64,000 bases of DNA from contig JBARWC010000051.1 in the NCBI GenBank assembly GCA_049646585.1, positions 1 to 64,000 on the forward strand, given 5' to 3'. Numbering within the stretch: the stretch's first letter is position 1; every line of letters begins with the position of its first letter. The notes below the pieces were generated by a model, which was given only the letters and a program-made list of their open reading frames with translations, was not told where the DNA came from and did not search any database. Both the position numbers and the translations under genes were made by a program. This DNA is from G025836975 sp049646585. Its GTDB lineage: Bacteria > Pseudomonadota > Gammaproteobacteria > Burkholderiales > Burkholderiaceae_B. Shown here piece by piece: positions 8,018-17,044 of the stretch.

Positions 8018-9403
8018 ATGACAGACTCTACCTCCAAACAAGCCGACACCCCCGCCGCCACTTTTTCCAGTTTCGGCCTGCACCCCAGCATCCTCCAGGC
8101 GGTCGCCGAAACCGGATACACCACCCCCACGCCCATCCAGGCCCAAGCCATGCCCATCGTCATGGATGGGCGCGACGTCATGGGGGCCGCGCAAACCGGC
8201 ACGGGCAAGACGGCCGCGTTCACATTGCCGATACTCCATCGGCTGATGCAGTTCGCCAATACCAGCGCCTCGCCGGCGCGCCATCCCGTGCGCGCCCTGA
8301 TCCTGGCCCCCACGCGCGAACTGGCCGACCAGGTAGCCGCCAGTGTCGCCATCTATAGCAAGAACACACCCTTGCGGTCCACCGTGGTCTTCGGCGGTGT
8401 CGATATCGGCCCGCAGCGCGACGCTTTGCGGCGCGGGTGCGAGGTCTTGATCGCCACGCCGGGCCGCCTGCTGGACCACGTGGAACAAAAGAACGTCAAC
8501 CTGAGCCAGGTGGGCATACTGGTTCTGGACGAAGCCGACCGTATGCTGGACATGGGCTTTCTGCCCGACCTGGACCGCATTGTGCGCATGCTTCCGGCCA
8601 AGCGCCAGGGCCTGCTGTTTTCGGCCACGTTCAGCAATGAAATCCGCAAACTGGCGCGCAATTTCCTGTCCAACCCGGTCGAGATCGAGGTTGCGGCGCG
8701 CAACGCCACGGCCGATACCGTCACGCAAATCGCCTACCCGCTGTCGGGCAATGAAAAGCGCGCGGCCGTCGTGCATCTGGTGAAGTCGCGCGGCTTCAAT
8801 CAAGTCATCGTCTTTTCCAACACCAAGATAGGCACGGGCCGCCTGGCACGCGAGCTAGTGCGCGACGGCGTCAAGGCCGAGTCCATACACGGCGATAAAA
8901 GCCAGCTGGACCGCATGAAGGCGCTGGATGCCTTCAAGGCCGGCGAACTCGAGGTCCTGGTGGCCACCGACGTGGCCGCGCGCGGCCTGGACGTGGCCGG
9001 CGTGCCTTGCGTCATCAACTACGACCTGCCCTACAACGCGGAAGACTACGTGCACCGCATCGGCCGCACGGGCCGGGCGGGCAACACCGGCGAAGCGATC
9101 GCATTTTTCACGCCCGAGGAAGAGCGTTACCTGCTCGACATCGAAAAGCTCATCAAGGCCAAGATTCCTCGCGGGCAACTGGCTTTGCCGGCGTCCTCGC
9201 AGCGCCGGCCGTCGGCATCGGCGGGCCGTGGCGAGCGCCGTAGCTCCTACTCCTATACCTCCCCTTCCTCCAAGCCGGTGGACGAGTTTTTCCTCAAGCC
9301 TTATGTGCCCTCCGTTACATCAGGAGCGGCCGAGGTTGCCAAGCCCAAGGCGGTTGCCGCTCCCAAGAAATCGGTGGGCGTGCTGCTGGGGGGCCGGCGC
9401 TAG
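8018..9403 (+). CDS. DEAD-box RNA helicase, RhlE type
   Basis: 461 residues from the ATG at 8018 (MTDSTSKQ); the frame continues further upstream but without helicase-like sequence. Motifs in order are AQTGTGKT (about 58-65), PTRELADQ, DEAD (about 171-174), SAT, and HRIGRTGRAG (about 346-355), followed by a basic, Ser/Pro-rich tail of the kind seen in RhlE. Such enzymes unwind RNA in ribosome assembly or cold-shock. A TAAAAT box at 7954-7959 is a candidate -10. Confidence 0.9.
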   Translation: MTDSTSKQADTPAATFSSFGLHPSILQAVAETGYTTPTPIQAQAMPIVMDGRDVMGAAQTGTGKTAAFTLPILHRLMQFANTSASPARHPVRALILAPTRELADQVAASVAIYSKNTPLRSTVVFGGVDIGPQRDALRRGCEVLIATPGRLLDHVEQKNVNLSQVGILVLDEADRMLDMGFLPDLDRIVRMLPAKRQGLLFSATFSNEIRKLARNFLSNPVEIEVAARNATADTVTQIAYPLSGNEKRAAVVHLVKSRGFNQVIVFSNTKIGTGRLARELVRDGVKAESIHGDKSQLDRMKALDAFKAGELEVLVATDVAARGLDVAGVPCVINYDLPYNAEDYVHRIGRTGRAGNTGEAIAFFTPEEERYLLDIEKLIKAKIPRGQLALPASSQRRPSASAGRGERRSSYSYTSPSSKPVDEFFLKPYVPSVTSGAAEVAKPKAVAAPKKSVGVLLGGRR

Positions 9404-9414
9404 GCCCCTTGGGC

Positions 9415-9816
9415 TCAGTCGGCCTGCTCCAGCAGGCCGAGCAGGGGGCCGGGGCTGCTTCCGGAAATGGAAGGGCGGTCTTCCAGACTGCGGATCAGCC
9501 TGTCCAGATGGGCGATGTGGGGCAGCATCGTGCCAAAGAACAGATTCCCTTCGGGAGCCTGTATCAACAAGGTCGGAAAATTTTCGACATCCTCGTCCCC
9601 CAGCAAATCGGGACTTTCTTCGATATCCACCCACACGAAGGCGTGAGCAGGCCATTTTTCGGCCAGCGCCTGGAATTCGGGGCGATAGTCCGTGCAGGTA
9701 TTGCACCAGGCGGCGCAATAGCAGGCCACGGTCAGCCCCCGGCCTTCTTGCAGGCGGTTCAATAGTGCCTGCTTGTCGTGGATGGGATCGAACACTGGCA
9801 TAGAGACAAATGGCAT
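9415..9816 (-). CDS. Thioredoxin-family protein
   Basis: 133 residues with a thioredoxin-like active site WCNTC (Cys38, Cys41) and the cis-proline segment ENFPTLLI. There is no signal peptide, so it is probably a cytosolic disulfide reductase. It converges on the helicase gene with only 11 nt between the stops and is divergent from the EI24 gene. Confidence 0.85.
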   Translation of the reverse strand: MPFVSMPVFDPIHDKQALLNRLQEGRGLTVACYCAAWCNTCTDYRPEFQALAEKWPAHAFVWVDIEESPDLLGDEDVENFPTLLIQAPEGNLFFGTMLPHIAHLDRLIRSLEDRPSISGSSPGPLLGLLEQAD

Positions 9817-9859
9817 CCGGTTTGACTATGATAGTCGGGTGGTTATTTCAAGGTGATTT

Positions 9860-10663
9860 ATGAGCGATTCCAAGCTTGCGTTGCGCCCCGGGCGGTCCGC
9901 CCCCACAGGCTTGTCGGCCGTGGGCCTGGCCTTCAAGCGCGCCCTGGTGTCCCAGTGCCATCCCAAAATGCTGGCGGCGCTGTTCCTGCCTTTCATCATC
10001 GCGCTGCTGGGCGCCATTATATTGCTTTGGGCCTTCTGGACGCCCCTGACGGGCTGGCTCAACACGCAGGCCGCCGGCTGGGACATCGTCAACGAGGTCG
10101 ACCAGTGGCTGCTGGCGGTCGGCCTGTTCTCGATCAAGCTCTATCTTATCCCCATGCTGGCCGTGGCCATATTGCTGCCGCTGTCCGGCATCCTTGGCCT
10201 GGTCATCGCCGCCGTCTTCGTCATGCCCATCGTGCTGCGCCACCTGGAAAAACGCGAATACCTCGGCCTTTCGCGCCAGGGTCAGTTCTCCACCGCCGTC
10301 GGAACCTGGAATGCCATCTGGGTGGGCGGCCTGTTCGCCATCGGCTGGCTCGTGACCATGCCTTTGTGGCTGATCCCGCCCCTGCCCGTGCTGCTGCCCA
10401 TTTTCTGGTGGACCTTCGCTTTCACCCGCATGTTGCGCGTCGACGCCATCATCGAGCACGCCAGTCCGCAAGAAAGGCGCATGCTGTGGCGGCGGCACAG
10501 GCGGCAGCTCTGGCTGATCGGCTTCATCCTGGCTCTGGTCAATCTATTTCCGCCGGCCTGGCTGGTGCTGCCCGTTTTTTCCGCGCTGGTGTTCGCGCAT
10601 TTCAGCCTGGAAGCGCTGCGGCAGTTGCGGGCGCATAATGTCATCGATCCGGATACGGAATAA
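9860..10663 (+). CDS. EI24/CysZ-like membrane protein
   Basis: 267 residues with multiple hydrophobic segments and the long amphipathic central region of the EI24 family (related to the sulfate transporter CysZ). No sulfate-assimilation genes lie nearby, so transport substrate is unknown. The start is preceded by AAGGTGAT. The gene lies 27 nt upstream of the CinA-like gene, consistent with an operon. Confidence 0.75.
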   Translation: MSDSKLALRPGRSAPTGLSAVGLAFKRALVSQCHPKMLAALFLPFIIALLGAIILLWAFWTPLTGWLNTQAAGWDIVNEVDQWLLAVGLFSIKLYLIPMLAVAILLPLSGILGLVIAAVFVMPIVLRHLEKREYLGLSRQGQFSTAVGTWNAIWVGGLFAIGWLVTMPLWLIPPLPVLLPIFWWTFAFTRMLRVDAIIEHASPQERRMLWRRHRRQLWLIGFILALVNLFPPAWLVLPVFSALVFAHFSLEALRQLRAHNVIDPDTE

Positions 10664-10690
10664 CAGAAACAACAAGGGAAGGAGCTATCA

Positions 10691-11497
10691 ATGAAAGTAG
10701 CGAAGGGGCCTGCGCTGCGGCTGATCATCATCGGCGACGAGATTCTCTCGGGGCGTCGCCAGGACAAGCATTTTTCCAAGCTCGTGGAATTGCTTTCCCA
10801 GCGGGGCATGCAACTGAGCGGGGCGGAGCTCGTCTCGGACGACCGCGACACCATAGCCGCCACCCTGGCGCGCAGCTTCGCCACGGACGACATCGTGTTC
10901 TGCTGCGGCGGCATAGGCGCCACGCCAGATGACCAGACCCGCCAGGCCGCGGCCCAGGCGCTGGGCATAGAACTGGAATTGCACCCCGAGGCGGCCCGCC
11001 TTATCGCCGAGCGCTGCGCCGACAACGAGCGGCGCGGCCAGGGCAGCGGGGATATGTCCCTGCCCGAGAACCAGCAGCGCCTGCAAATGGGCGTCTTTCC
11101 GGTGGGGGCCGAGATCGTGCCCAACCCCTATAACAAGATTCCGGGCTTTTTCATCAAGAACCACACCTTCATGCCGGGCTTTCCCGTCATGGCCTGGCCC
11201 ATGATGGAATGGACGCTCGATACCCGCTACGGTCATCTGCATCACGCCGTAACCCGCGTCGAGCACTCCTTCCTGGCGTTCAAACTGCCCGAGTCGCGCA
11301 TTACGCCGGCACTCGAAGAACTGGAGAAACGCTGGCCCGGGATCAAGGCCTTCAGCCTGCCCAGCATGGGCGAGGTCGGTCACCCGCATATCGATCTGGG
11401 CGTGAAAGGCGAGCCCGTGGCGGCGGCCGAGGCGTTGGAATATTTGCGCGCCGAAGTCCTGCGGGTCGGGGGCCAACTGAATCCACCGGAAAAATAA
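10691..11497 (+). CDS. CinA N-terminal-like / molybdopterin-binding domain protein
   Basis: 268 residues of the MoCF-biosynthesis (MogA/CinA N-terminal) domain: IIIGDEILSGRRQD at the start and the GGIGATPDD loop near residue 77. The C-terminal nicotinamide-nucleotide amidase domain of full CinA is missing, as in many betaproteobacterial homologues annotated competence/damage-inducible protein A. Its biochemical role in this short form is not settled. AAGGAGC lies 6 nt before the ATG. Confidence 0.85.
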   Translation: MKVAKGPALRLIIIGDEILSGRRQDKHFSKLVELLSQRGMQLSGAELVSDDRDTIAATLARSFATDDIVFCCGGIGATPDDQTRQAAAQALGIELELHPEAARLIAERCADNERRGQGSGDMSLPENQQRLQMGVFPVGAEIVPNPYNKIPGFFIKNHTFMPGFPVMAWPMMEWTLDTRYGHLHHAVTRVEHSFLAFKLPESRITPALEELEKRWPGIKAFSLPSMGEVGHPHIDLGVKGEPVAAAEALEYLRAEVLRVGGQLNPPEK

Positions 11498-11561
11498 GGC
11501 TTGCCAAACCGGGGATTTTTTCCATATTATGGAATTGTTGCGTTGCGTCAAAAATAAGACC

Positions 11562-12374
11562 ATGACACGATCCTCACTACTCCCCTCCGGCTTCAACGGC
11601 GCTTCGGCCCTTCCGTCGTCCAGCATCACCATACAGGTGCTGGAACGCGCCATGCTGTTGCTGGACGTCCTGGCCCAACATACCGACCCGGTGCCGCTGA
11701 AGGATCTGGCCGCCGCCACCGGCCTGCATACCTCGACCACGCACCGCATCTTGAACGACCTGGTCGTGGGCCGCTACGTCGAGCGCGTCGACAGCGGCTT
11801 GTATCAACTGGGCATGCGCCTGCTGGAATTAGGCTCGCTGGTGAAAGGCCGCCTGAACGTGCGGGAAGTGGCCCTGGAGCCCATGCGCGAGCTGCACAAG
11901 CTTACCGGCCAGACCATCAACCTGTCTTTGCAGCAGGGCGATGAAATCGTCTACATAGAACGGGCCTGGAGCGAGCGCTCCGGCATGCAGGTGGTTCGCG
12001 CCATAGGCGGCCGCGCGCCCTTGCACCTGACGTCCACCGGCAAATTGTTCCTGTCCGTCAGCGACCCGCGCCAGGTCAAGGCCTACGCCATGCGCACCGG
12101 CCTGGCCGGAACCACCCGCAACAGCATCACGCAAACAGATCAACTGGAGCGCGACCTGGCGCTGGTGCGCCGCCACGGCTATTCACGCGACAACGAAGAG
12201 CTGGAAATGGGCGTGCGATGCATTGCCGCCGGCGTGTATGACGACGGCGGCAAGCTGCAGGCCGGCTTGTCGATATCCGCCCCGGCCGAACGCATGCGCG
12301 ATGAATGGATACCCATCCTGCTGCGCACCGCCGCCCAGATTTCCGAAGCGCTGGGCTACGAGGCCGATCACTAG
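11562..12374 (+). CDS. IclR-family transcriptional regulator
   Basis: 270 residues from the ATG at 11562; an upstream in-frame ATG at 11529 gives an 11-residue extension. The N-terminal winged helix (VLERAMLLLDVLAQ ... TSTTHRILNDL) is followed by an IclR effector domain. Downstream, beyond a shared terminator, a Bug receptor gene is convergent. The likely effector is a small organic acid, but this is inferred from the family. Confidence 0.85.
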   Translation: MTRSSLLPSGFNGASALPSSSITIQVLERAMLLLDVLAQHTDPVPLKDLAAATGLHTSTTHRILNDLVVGRYVERVDSGLYQLGMRLLELGSLVKGRLNVREVALEPMRELHKLTGQTINLSLQQGDEIVYIERAWSERSGMQVVRAIGGRAPLHLTSTGKLFLSVSDPRQVKAYAMRTGLAGTTRNSITQTDQLERDLALVRRHGYSRDNEELEMGVRCIAAGVYDDGGKLQAGLSISAPAERMRDEWIPILLRTAAQISEALGYEADH

Positions 12375-12409
12375 GCCGCCCTGCTAAGGGCTTCTACCAT
12401 GGCCGAATA

Positions 12410-12447
12410 AAAAATCGCCCCGGCTTCTAGAAGCCGGGGCGATTTTT
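12410..12447. terminator. Bidirectional rho-independent terminator
   Basis: A perfect 19-nt-arm inverted repeat (A-run, then TCGCCCCGGCTTCT and its complement, then a T-run) lies between the convergent IclR and Bug genes and has a U-run in either direction. Confidence 0.9.
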
Positions 12448-12460
12448 AGTGTAGGCCGGG

Positions 12461-13441
12461 TTATTGGGGTTTCAGGCCGGCTTTCTTGAACAGCTCGGCC
12501 CATTGCGGGACTTGCTGATCGACTTTCTTGGTAAGCGCGGCGGGGTTGGCTTCCGCGGTCAGCACGGAGGCGCCCAGGCTGGCCATGCGTTTCTGGAAGT
12601 CGGGGTTGGCCATGCCGGCTTGCAGTGCGGAGATCAGTTTATCGACGACGGGCTTGGGCGTGCCCTTGGGAGCCCACATGCCGTGCCAGATGCCGACTTC
12701 GAAGTCCTTGAAGCCTGCTTCCTGCATGGTGGGCAGGTCGGGCAGGGTCGCAACGCGCTGCTTGCTGGTGACCGCATACGCCTTCACCGTGCCGGCCTTG
12801 ATGTGCTGGGTGGTGTTGGTGGTTTGGTCGCACATGACGTCCACTTGTTTGCCCAGCAGGTCGTTCATGGCGGGGCCGGTGCCCTTGTAGGGAACGGTCA
12901 GCAGATCGACGCCGATGGCGTTGGTGAACATGGTGCCGCACAGGTGGCTGGCGGCGCCGATGCCGGCGTTGGCCAGGGAAACCTTGTCTTTATTGGCCTT
13001 CAGGTATTCGACCAATTCCTTGATGTTGTTGGGCGGGAAGTCGGAGCGCGCGATGATGGTCATGGGCACGTCGACGACCAGGCCGATGGGCTCGAAACTG
13101 GTCTTGGGGTTGTAGCCCGGTTCCTTGTAGAGCGACGGGGCGGTCGAGAAGCCGATGTGCATCAAAAGGATGCTGTAGCCGTCCGGCTTGGCGCGCGCGA
13201 TTTGGCCGGTGCCTATGGTGCCGCCGGCGCCGGCTTTGTTTTCCACCACTACGGTTTGGCCGAGCGTGGGACGCATGGCTTCAGCCAGCGAACGCGCCAC
13301 GTTGTCGGTGGGGCCACCCGCGGAGAACGGTACAACCATGTTGATAGTGTGATCCGGGTAGTCGGCGGCCTGGGCGGCCCCCGCGCTAAGCAGGGTACTT
13401 AGGAACAGGGCCGAGCCGAACTTTAGGGCGAAATGCTTCAT
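12461..13441 (-). CDS. Bug-family periplasmic solute receptor
   Basis: 326 residues starting at the ATG at 13441 (MKHFALKF), chosen because GGGAG lies just upstream; an in-frame start 8 codons earlier lacks one. A signal peptide ends at GAAQA, and the mature protein begins DYPDHTINMVVPFSAGG, the classic Bug/TctC motif that binds carboxylates. The later VENKAGAGGTIGT loop is also typical. No TctA/TctB membrane genes are adjacent. Confidence 0.9.
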   Translation of the reverse strand: MKHFALKFGSALFLSTLLSAGAAQAADYPDHTINMVVPFSAGGPTDNVARSLAEAMRPTLGQTVVVENKAGAGGTIGTGQIARAKPDGYSILLMHIGFSTAPSLYKEPGYNPKTSFEPIGLVVDVPMTIIARSDFPPNNIKELVEYLKANKDKVSLANAGIGAASHLCGTMFTNAIGVDLLTVPYKGTGPAMNDLLGKQVDVMCDQTTNTTQHIKAGTVKAYAVTSKQRVATLPDLPTMQEAGFKDFEVGIWHGMWAPKGTPKPVVDKLISALQAGMANPDFQKRMASLGASVLTAEANPAALTKKVDQQVPQWAELFKKAGLKPQ

Positions 13442-13605
13442 TGAGTCTCCCTTTGCTTTTGGCAAAGTAAATTAGAGGTTAGCAAATGTATATGGTGTAT
13501 GGGTAACAGAGGGATACTAAGGCAAAACAGTGGGCTTGTCGCTTAGGTTTACCCCTAGGCATTGATCCTGGGGCCGGCGTGGGCTGGAATTGCCGGTAGT
13601 GTGAA

Positions 13606-13630
13606 TTTTTTGTTGCGACGCAACAAAAAA
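13606..13630. promoter_or_regulatory. Perfect palindrome, candidate phasin operator
   Basis: T6-GTTGCG, a central A, then CGCAAC-A6 gives 12-bp perfect arms. It ends two bases before the -35 box of phaP and contains TGC-N3-GCA. The position suits a repressor or activator site. PhaR control of phasin genes is established in related bacteria, but the match to a PhaR site here is inference. Confidence 0.5.
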
Positions 13631-13632
13631 GC

Positions 13633-13660
13633 TTGACTCATGGTTTAGATCGGGTAGAAT
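13633..13660 (+). promoter_or_regulatory. Strong sigma-70 promoter of phaP
   Basis: TTGACT (13633-13638), a 16-nt spacer and TAGAAT (13655-13660) lie about 135 nt upstream of the phasin start, next to the palindrome at 13606-13630. Confidence 0.65.
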
Positions 13661-13794
13661 TCTATTTGTGCATTGCAGCATAGAAGGTTTTCACAGGTAG
13701 GTGGTGATTTGCTTAGCCTTCTTTATTTTTACGCCCGGGCAAGGTCCCGGATATTACGAACCGGATAGACGGTTCACTTATAAAGGAAAACATC

Positions 13795-14373
13795 ATGAGC
13801 GCCATCCCCCAAAATGTTCTGGCCAACCAAAAAGCTTCGCTGGACAACCTGCTCGCCATTCAAGGCACCTTCTTCGGCGGCTTCGAGAAGCTGGTCGATC
13901 TGAACCTGAAAGTCATCAAGGCCACTCTGGACGAAGTCGCCCAGAAGTCGCAGCAAGCCATCGAAGTCAAGGACGCCCAGGAAGCCCTGGCCTTCACGTC
14001 CGGCCTGGTGCAGCCCAATGCGGAAAAGGCCCTGGCCTACGGCAAGCATGTCTATGACATCGTTTCCGGCGTGCAAGTCGACCTGTCCAAGCTGACCGAA
14101 GAGCAAATCGCCCAAGGCCAGCAGCAAGTGTCCGACGCCATCGACCAGATCGCCAAGAACGCCCCCACGGGTTCCGAAGGCGCCGTCGCCTTGCTGAAGT
14201 CGTCGCTGGCTACCGCCAACAGCGCCTACGAGTCGGTTGCCAAGGCCACTCGCCAAGCCGTTGACGCCGCCGAGACCAACCTGAACGCCGCTACCAACGC
14301 AACGTTCAAGGCCGCATCGGACGCCGCTGAAGCCGTCGCCAAGCCGGCCGCTCGCAGCCGCCGCGCCGCCTAA
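13795..14373 (+). CDS. phaP: Phasin family protein (PHA granule-associated)
   Basis: 192 residues, almost entirely helical and hydrophilic, with an N-terminal phasin_2 block (SLDNLLAIQGTFFGGFEKLVDLNLK) and an Ala/Lys/Arg-rich tail (AAKPAARSRRAA). Phasins coat polyhydroxyalkanoate granules and influence their number and size. AAAGGAAA precedes the ATG. The gene has its own strong promoter and terminator. Confidence 0.9.
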   Translation: MSAIPQNVLANQKASLDNLLAIQGTFFGGFEKLVDLNLKVIKATLDEVAQKSQQAIEVKDAQEALAFTSGLVQPNAEKALAYGKHVYDIVSGVQVDLSKLTEEQIAQGQQQVSDAIDQIAKNAPTGSEGAVALLKSSLATANSAYESVAKATRQAVDAAETNLNAATNATFKAASDAAEAVAKPAARSRRAA

Positions 14374-14414
14374 TAGTCGGCAAGTTTCGCCTGCGGGCCT
14401 GGTGTCCGCAAACT

Positions 14415-14460
14415 ACACCCCAATGACTGGTCAGTAGCCAGTCATTGGGGTGTTTCTTTA
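14415..14460 (+). terminator. Rho-independent terminator of phaP
   Basis: A perfect 16-bp stem (14415-14430 with 14438-14453), 7-nt loop, followed by TTCTTTA. It may also end the convergent pyrD transcript. Confidence 0.85.
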
Positions 14461-14471
14461 TGCTGTGCCCC

Positions 14472-15509
14472 TTACCCCAGGGCGCGCACGCATTCGCCGA
14501 TAAGGGCCGGGCCCCGATAGATCAGGCCGGTATACAGTTGAATGGCGTTTGCGCCCGCGGCGGCTTTTTCCTTGGCCTGCTTGCCTGAAAGCACACCGCC
14601 CACGCCGATGATGGGAAAGTCCGGGCCAAGCTGGCCGCGCAGGCGTTCGATGACGCGCAGCGACAGCTCGTGCACGGGCGGCCCAGACAAGCCGCCGGTT
14701 TCGTCGGCGTGGGGCAGGCCCTGCACGGCATCGCGCGCGAGCGTCGTATTGGTGGCGATGACCCCGTCCACGCCATAGCGCGGCAATAGAGCCGCAATGA
14801 TGTCGACCTGCTCGGTGCTCAGGTCGGGTGCGATCTTGACGACCATGGGCACCTGCCTGCCATGCTGGTCGGCCAGTGCCTTGCGTTTTTCCTGCAGCGG
14901 TTCCAGCAAACCGGTCAGTTCTTCCTGCCCTTGCAAGGCACGCAAGTTCTGCGTATTGGGCGACGAAATATTGACGGTGACGTAGTCGGCATGTGGGTAT
15001 ACGCCCGCCAGGCCGATCAGGTAGTCGTCCACGGCGTGTTCGATGGGCGTGGCGGCGTTCTTGCCTATGTTCAGGCCGAGTATGCCGCCGTTCTGGCGCC
15101 ATTGGCTTTGGCGCACATTGGCGATGAAGGCGTCCAGCCCCTGATTGTTGAAGCCCAGGCGATTGATCAGCGCTTCGGCGCGCGGCAGGCGGAACATGCG
15201 CGGCTTGGGGTTGCCGGGCTGCGGCTTGGGCGTGACCGTGCCCACTTCCACGAAACCGAAACCCAGGTTGCCCAGGGCGTCGATGTGCGCGCCGTTCTTG
15301 TCCAGGCCGGCGGCCAGGCCGACGGGATTGCGGAAGGACAGGCCCATCAGGCTGCATGGCTTTTCCGGCCGCGAGGCCATCAAGCCGCGGGTCAGGCGGC
15401 AGTCATAGGCCTTTTGCAACGAGGACAGGGTCAGTTCGTGGGCGGCTTCGGCGTCCAGCGAGAACAGCGCGGAGCGGGCCAGCGGATAGGTATTGAAAAG
15501 AAAAGACAT
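14472..15509 (-). CDS. pyrD: Dihydroorotate dehydrogenase (quinone), class 2
   Basis: 345 residues. An N-terminal membrane-associating helix typical of class 2 enzymes precedes the FMN barrel (GLAAGLDKNG, then NISSPNTQ carrying the catalytic serine region, and PIIGVGGV near the C-terminus). It oxidises dihydroorotate to orotate with ubiquinone in pyrimidine synthesis at the inner membrane. It is downstream of bpt on the same strand with 7 nt between. Confidence 0.95.
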   Translation of the reverse strand: MSFLFNTYPLARSALFSLDAEAAHELTLSSLQKAYDCRLTRGLMASRPEKPCSLMGLSFRNPVGLAAGLDKNGAHIDALGNLGFGFVEVGTVTPKPQPGNPKPRMFRLPRAEALINRLGFNNQGLDAFIANVRQSQWRQNGGILGLNIGKNAATPIEHAVDDYLIGLAGVYPHADYVTVNISSPNTQNLRALQGQEELTGLLEPLQEKRKALADQHGRQVPMVVKIAPDLSTEQVDIIAALLPRYGVDGVIATNTTLARDAVQGLPHADETGGLSGPPVHELSLRVIERLRGQLGPDFPIIGVGGVLSGKQAKEKAAAGANAIQLYTGLIYRGPALIGECVRALG

Positions 15510-15516
15510 GTGGGGA

Positions 15517-16251
15517 TTATGGAATCAGGCCTTCCGGCTCGGCCCAGACGCCGTTGCGGAATATCTGAAAGGGTTTGTAGGAAGATTTATAAGCCATTTT
15601 ACGGCTTTGCCTGATCCAATAGCCCAAGTAGAGCCAGGGCAGGTCCAGCTGGCGGCACTGGTCCAACTGCCACAGGATGCCGTAAGTTCCCAGGCTGCCG
15701 TGCACGTCGGGATCGAAGAAGGTATATACGGATGAAAAGCCGCTGTCCAGGACGTCTATCATGGACACCATGCGCAGCTCGCCTGAAGGTTCGCGAAATT
15801 CCACCAGCCGGGAGTCGACCCGGCTGGTCAGCAGGAACTGGGTGTATTGGGCGCGGCTGTCTTCGTCGATGCCGGCGCCGGGGTGGCGGGCCGACTGATA
15901 GCGCTGATAAAGCTCGAAATGCTCGGCGCTCCAGTGCAGGGGCAGGCTGCGTGCGATCAACCCCTTATGGCGGTTCCAGGCCTTGCGCTGGCTGCGGCTG
16001 CAATGGAAGCGCCGCGTGTCGATGCGTATGGGAATGCAAGCCTGGCAACTGTCGCAATGGGGGCGGTAGGTGAACAGGCCGCTGCGTCGGAAGCCTTGCT
16101 CCACCAGGACGGAGTAGGTTTCGGCGTCGATCATATGAGTCGGGGCGGCAACCTGCGATCTGGCCTCCACCCCCGGCAAATAACTGCACGGGTAGGCGGC
16201 AGTCGAATAGAACTGCAGTGTCTTGAATCCCGGCTCGGTCGGATGGCTCAT
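15517..16251 (-). CDS. bpt: Aspartate/glutamate leucyltransferase (N-end rule)
   Basis: 244 residues from the ATG at 16251 (MSHPTEPG). The N-terminal domain has the Cys-rich block CDSCQACIPIR near residue 72, and the C-terminal domain ends in GYWIRQSRKMAYKSSYKP, both hallmarks of the Ate1-like bacterial protein Bpt. It adds Leu to N-terminal Asp or Glu, marking proteins for ClpS/ClpAP. aat lies just upstream on the same strand, giving both N-end transferases side by side. Confidence 0.92.
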   Translation of the reverse strand: MSHPTEPGFKTLQFYSTAAYPCSYLPGVEARSQVAAPTHMIDAETYSVLVEQGFRRSGLFTYRPHCDSCQACIPIRIDTRRFHCSRSQRKAWNRHKGLIARSLPLHWSAEHFELYQRYQSARHPGAGIDEDSRAQYTQFLLTSRVDSRLVEFREPSGELRMVSMIDVLDSGFSSVYTFFDPDVHGSLGTYGILWQLDQCRQLDLPWLYLGYWIRQSRKMAYKSSYKPFQIFRNGVWAEPEGLIP

Positions 16252-16291
16252 GGCTGGCTCGATGATGCTGTGCAAGTCATTATGGCGTCAT

Positions 16292-17032
16292 TCATTCCAG
16301 GGGCGCAAGCCGGCCGGAATGGAGTATGCGTCCCGGCGTCCAGGCCGGCGCCGGCTGCAGCAGCGCGGCATCCAGCAGGGCAAGAAAATCGCGGCGCGGC
16401 ATGGGGCGGGCGCCCAGGCTGGCCAGGTGGCCGGTTTGCTGCTGGCAGTCTATATGCCGAATTCCGCGCGCCAGCAGGAAATCCACAAGATAGGCCAGCG
16501 CCAGCTTGCTGGCGTCGCTGACCAGGCTGAACATGGATTCGCCGAAAAAGAAGCGGCCCAGGCAAACGCCGTAGAGCCCGCCGACCAGTTCGCCGTCCAT
16601 CCAGGTCTCGATGCTGTGCGCCGTGCCGGCCTTGTGCCAGTCGATGTAGGCGGCCTGTATGGCGGGAGATATCCAGGTTCCGTGCCGGCCGCCGCGCACC
16701 GACGCGCAAGCGCCGATCACCTGGGAAAATGCCGCATCGGTCGTGATGCGTATCCGCGCGTCCGGGTCCTGTTCGGCGCGTGCCAACTGGCGCAGTTTCT
16801 TGCTTAAGGAATGCGAGGCCTTGAAATCCTCGCAGCCCAGCACCATGCGCGGATCGGGGCTCCACCACAAAATCGGGTCGCCTTCGTTGAACCACGGGAA
16901 AATGCCTTGGCTGTACGCTTCCATCAGCCGGGGAACCGACAGGCAGCCTCCCGCCGCCAGCAGGCCTTCGGGTAGCGCCGAATCCGGATGGGGGAAGGGC
17001 GCGGCGTCGTCCAGCCAGATCAAGCTTGCCAC
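16292..17032 (-). CDS. aat: Leucyl/phenylalanyl-tRNA--protein transferase
   Basis: 246 residues with the family's FPHPDSALPEGLLAAGG start, QGIFPWF and WWSPDPRMVL motifs, and FFGESMFS in the middle. It transfers Leu or Phe from tRNA to N-terminal Lys/Arg, creating N-degrons. It precedes bpt and follows the NUDIX gene on the minus strand with short gaps, suggesting one operon. Confidence 0.95.
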   Translation of the reverse strand: MASLIWLDDAAPFPHPDSALPEGLLAAGGCLSVPRLMEAYSQGIFPWFNEGDPILWWSPDPRMVLGCEDFKASHSLSKKLRQLARAEQDPDARIRITTDAAFSQVIGACASVRGGRHGTWISPAIQAAYIDWHKAGTAHSIETWMDGELVGGLYGVCLGRFFFGESMFSLVSDASKLALAYLVDFLLARGIRHIDCQQQTGHLASLGARPMPRRDFLALLDAALLQPAPAWTPGRILHSGRLAPLE

Positions 17033-17044
17033 CTGAGTGCCCGC

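Larger units (their letters stand above)
13442..13794. other. 354-bp intergenic region between Bug gene and phaP
   Basis: It contains the phaP promoter and the 25-bp palindrome described separately, plus an unassigned stretch upstream of the Bug gene. No protein-coding or RNA gene was seen in it. Confidence 0.6.
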
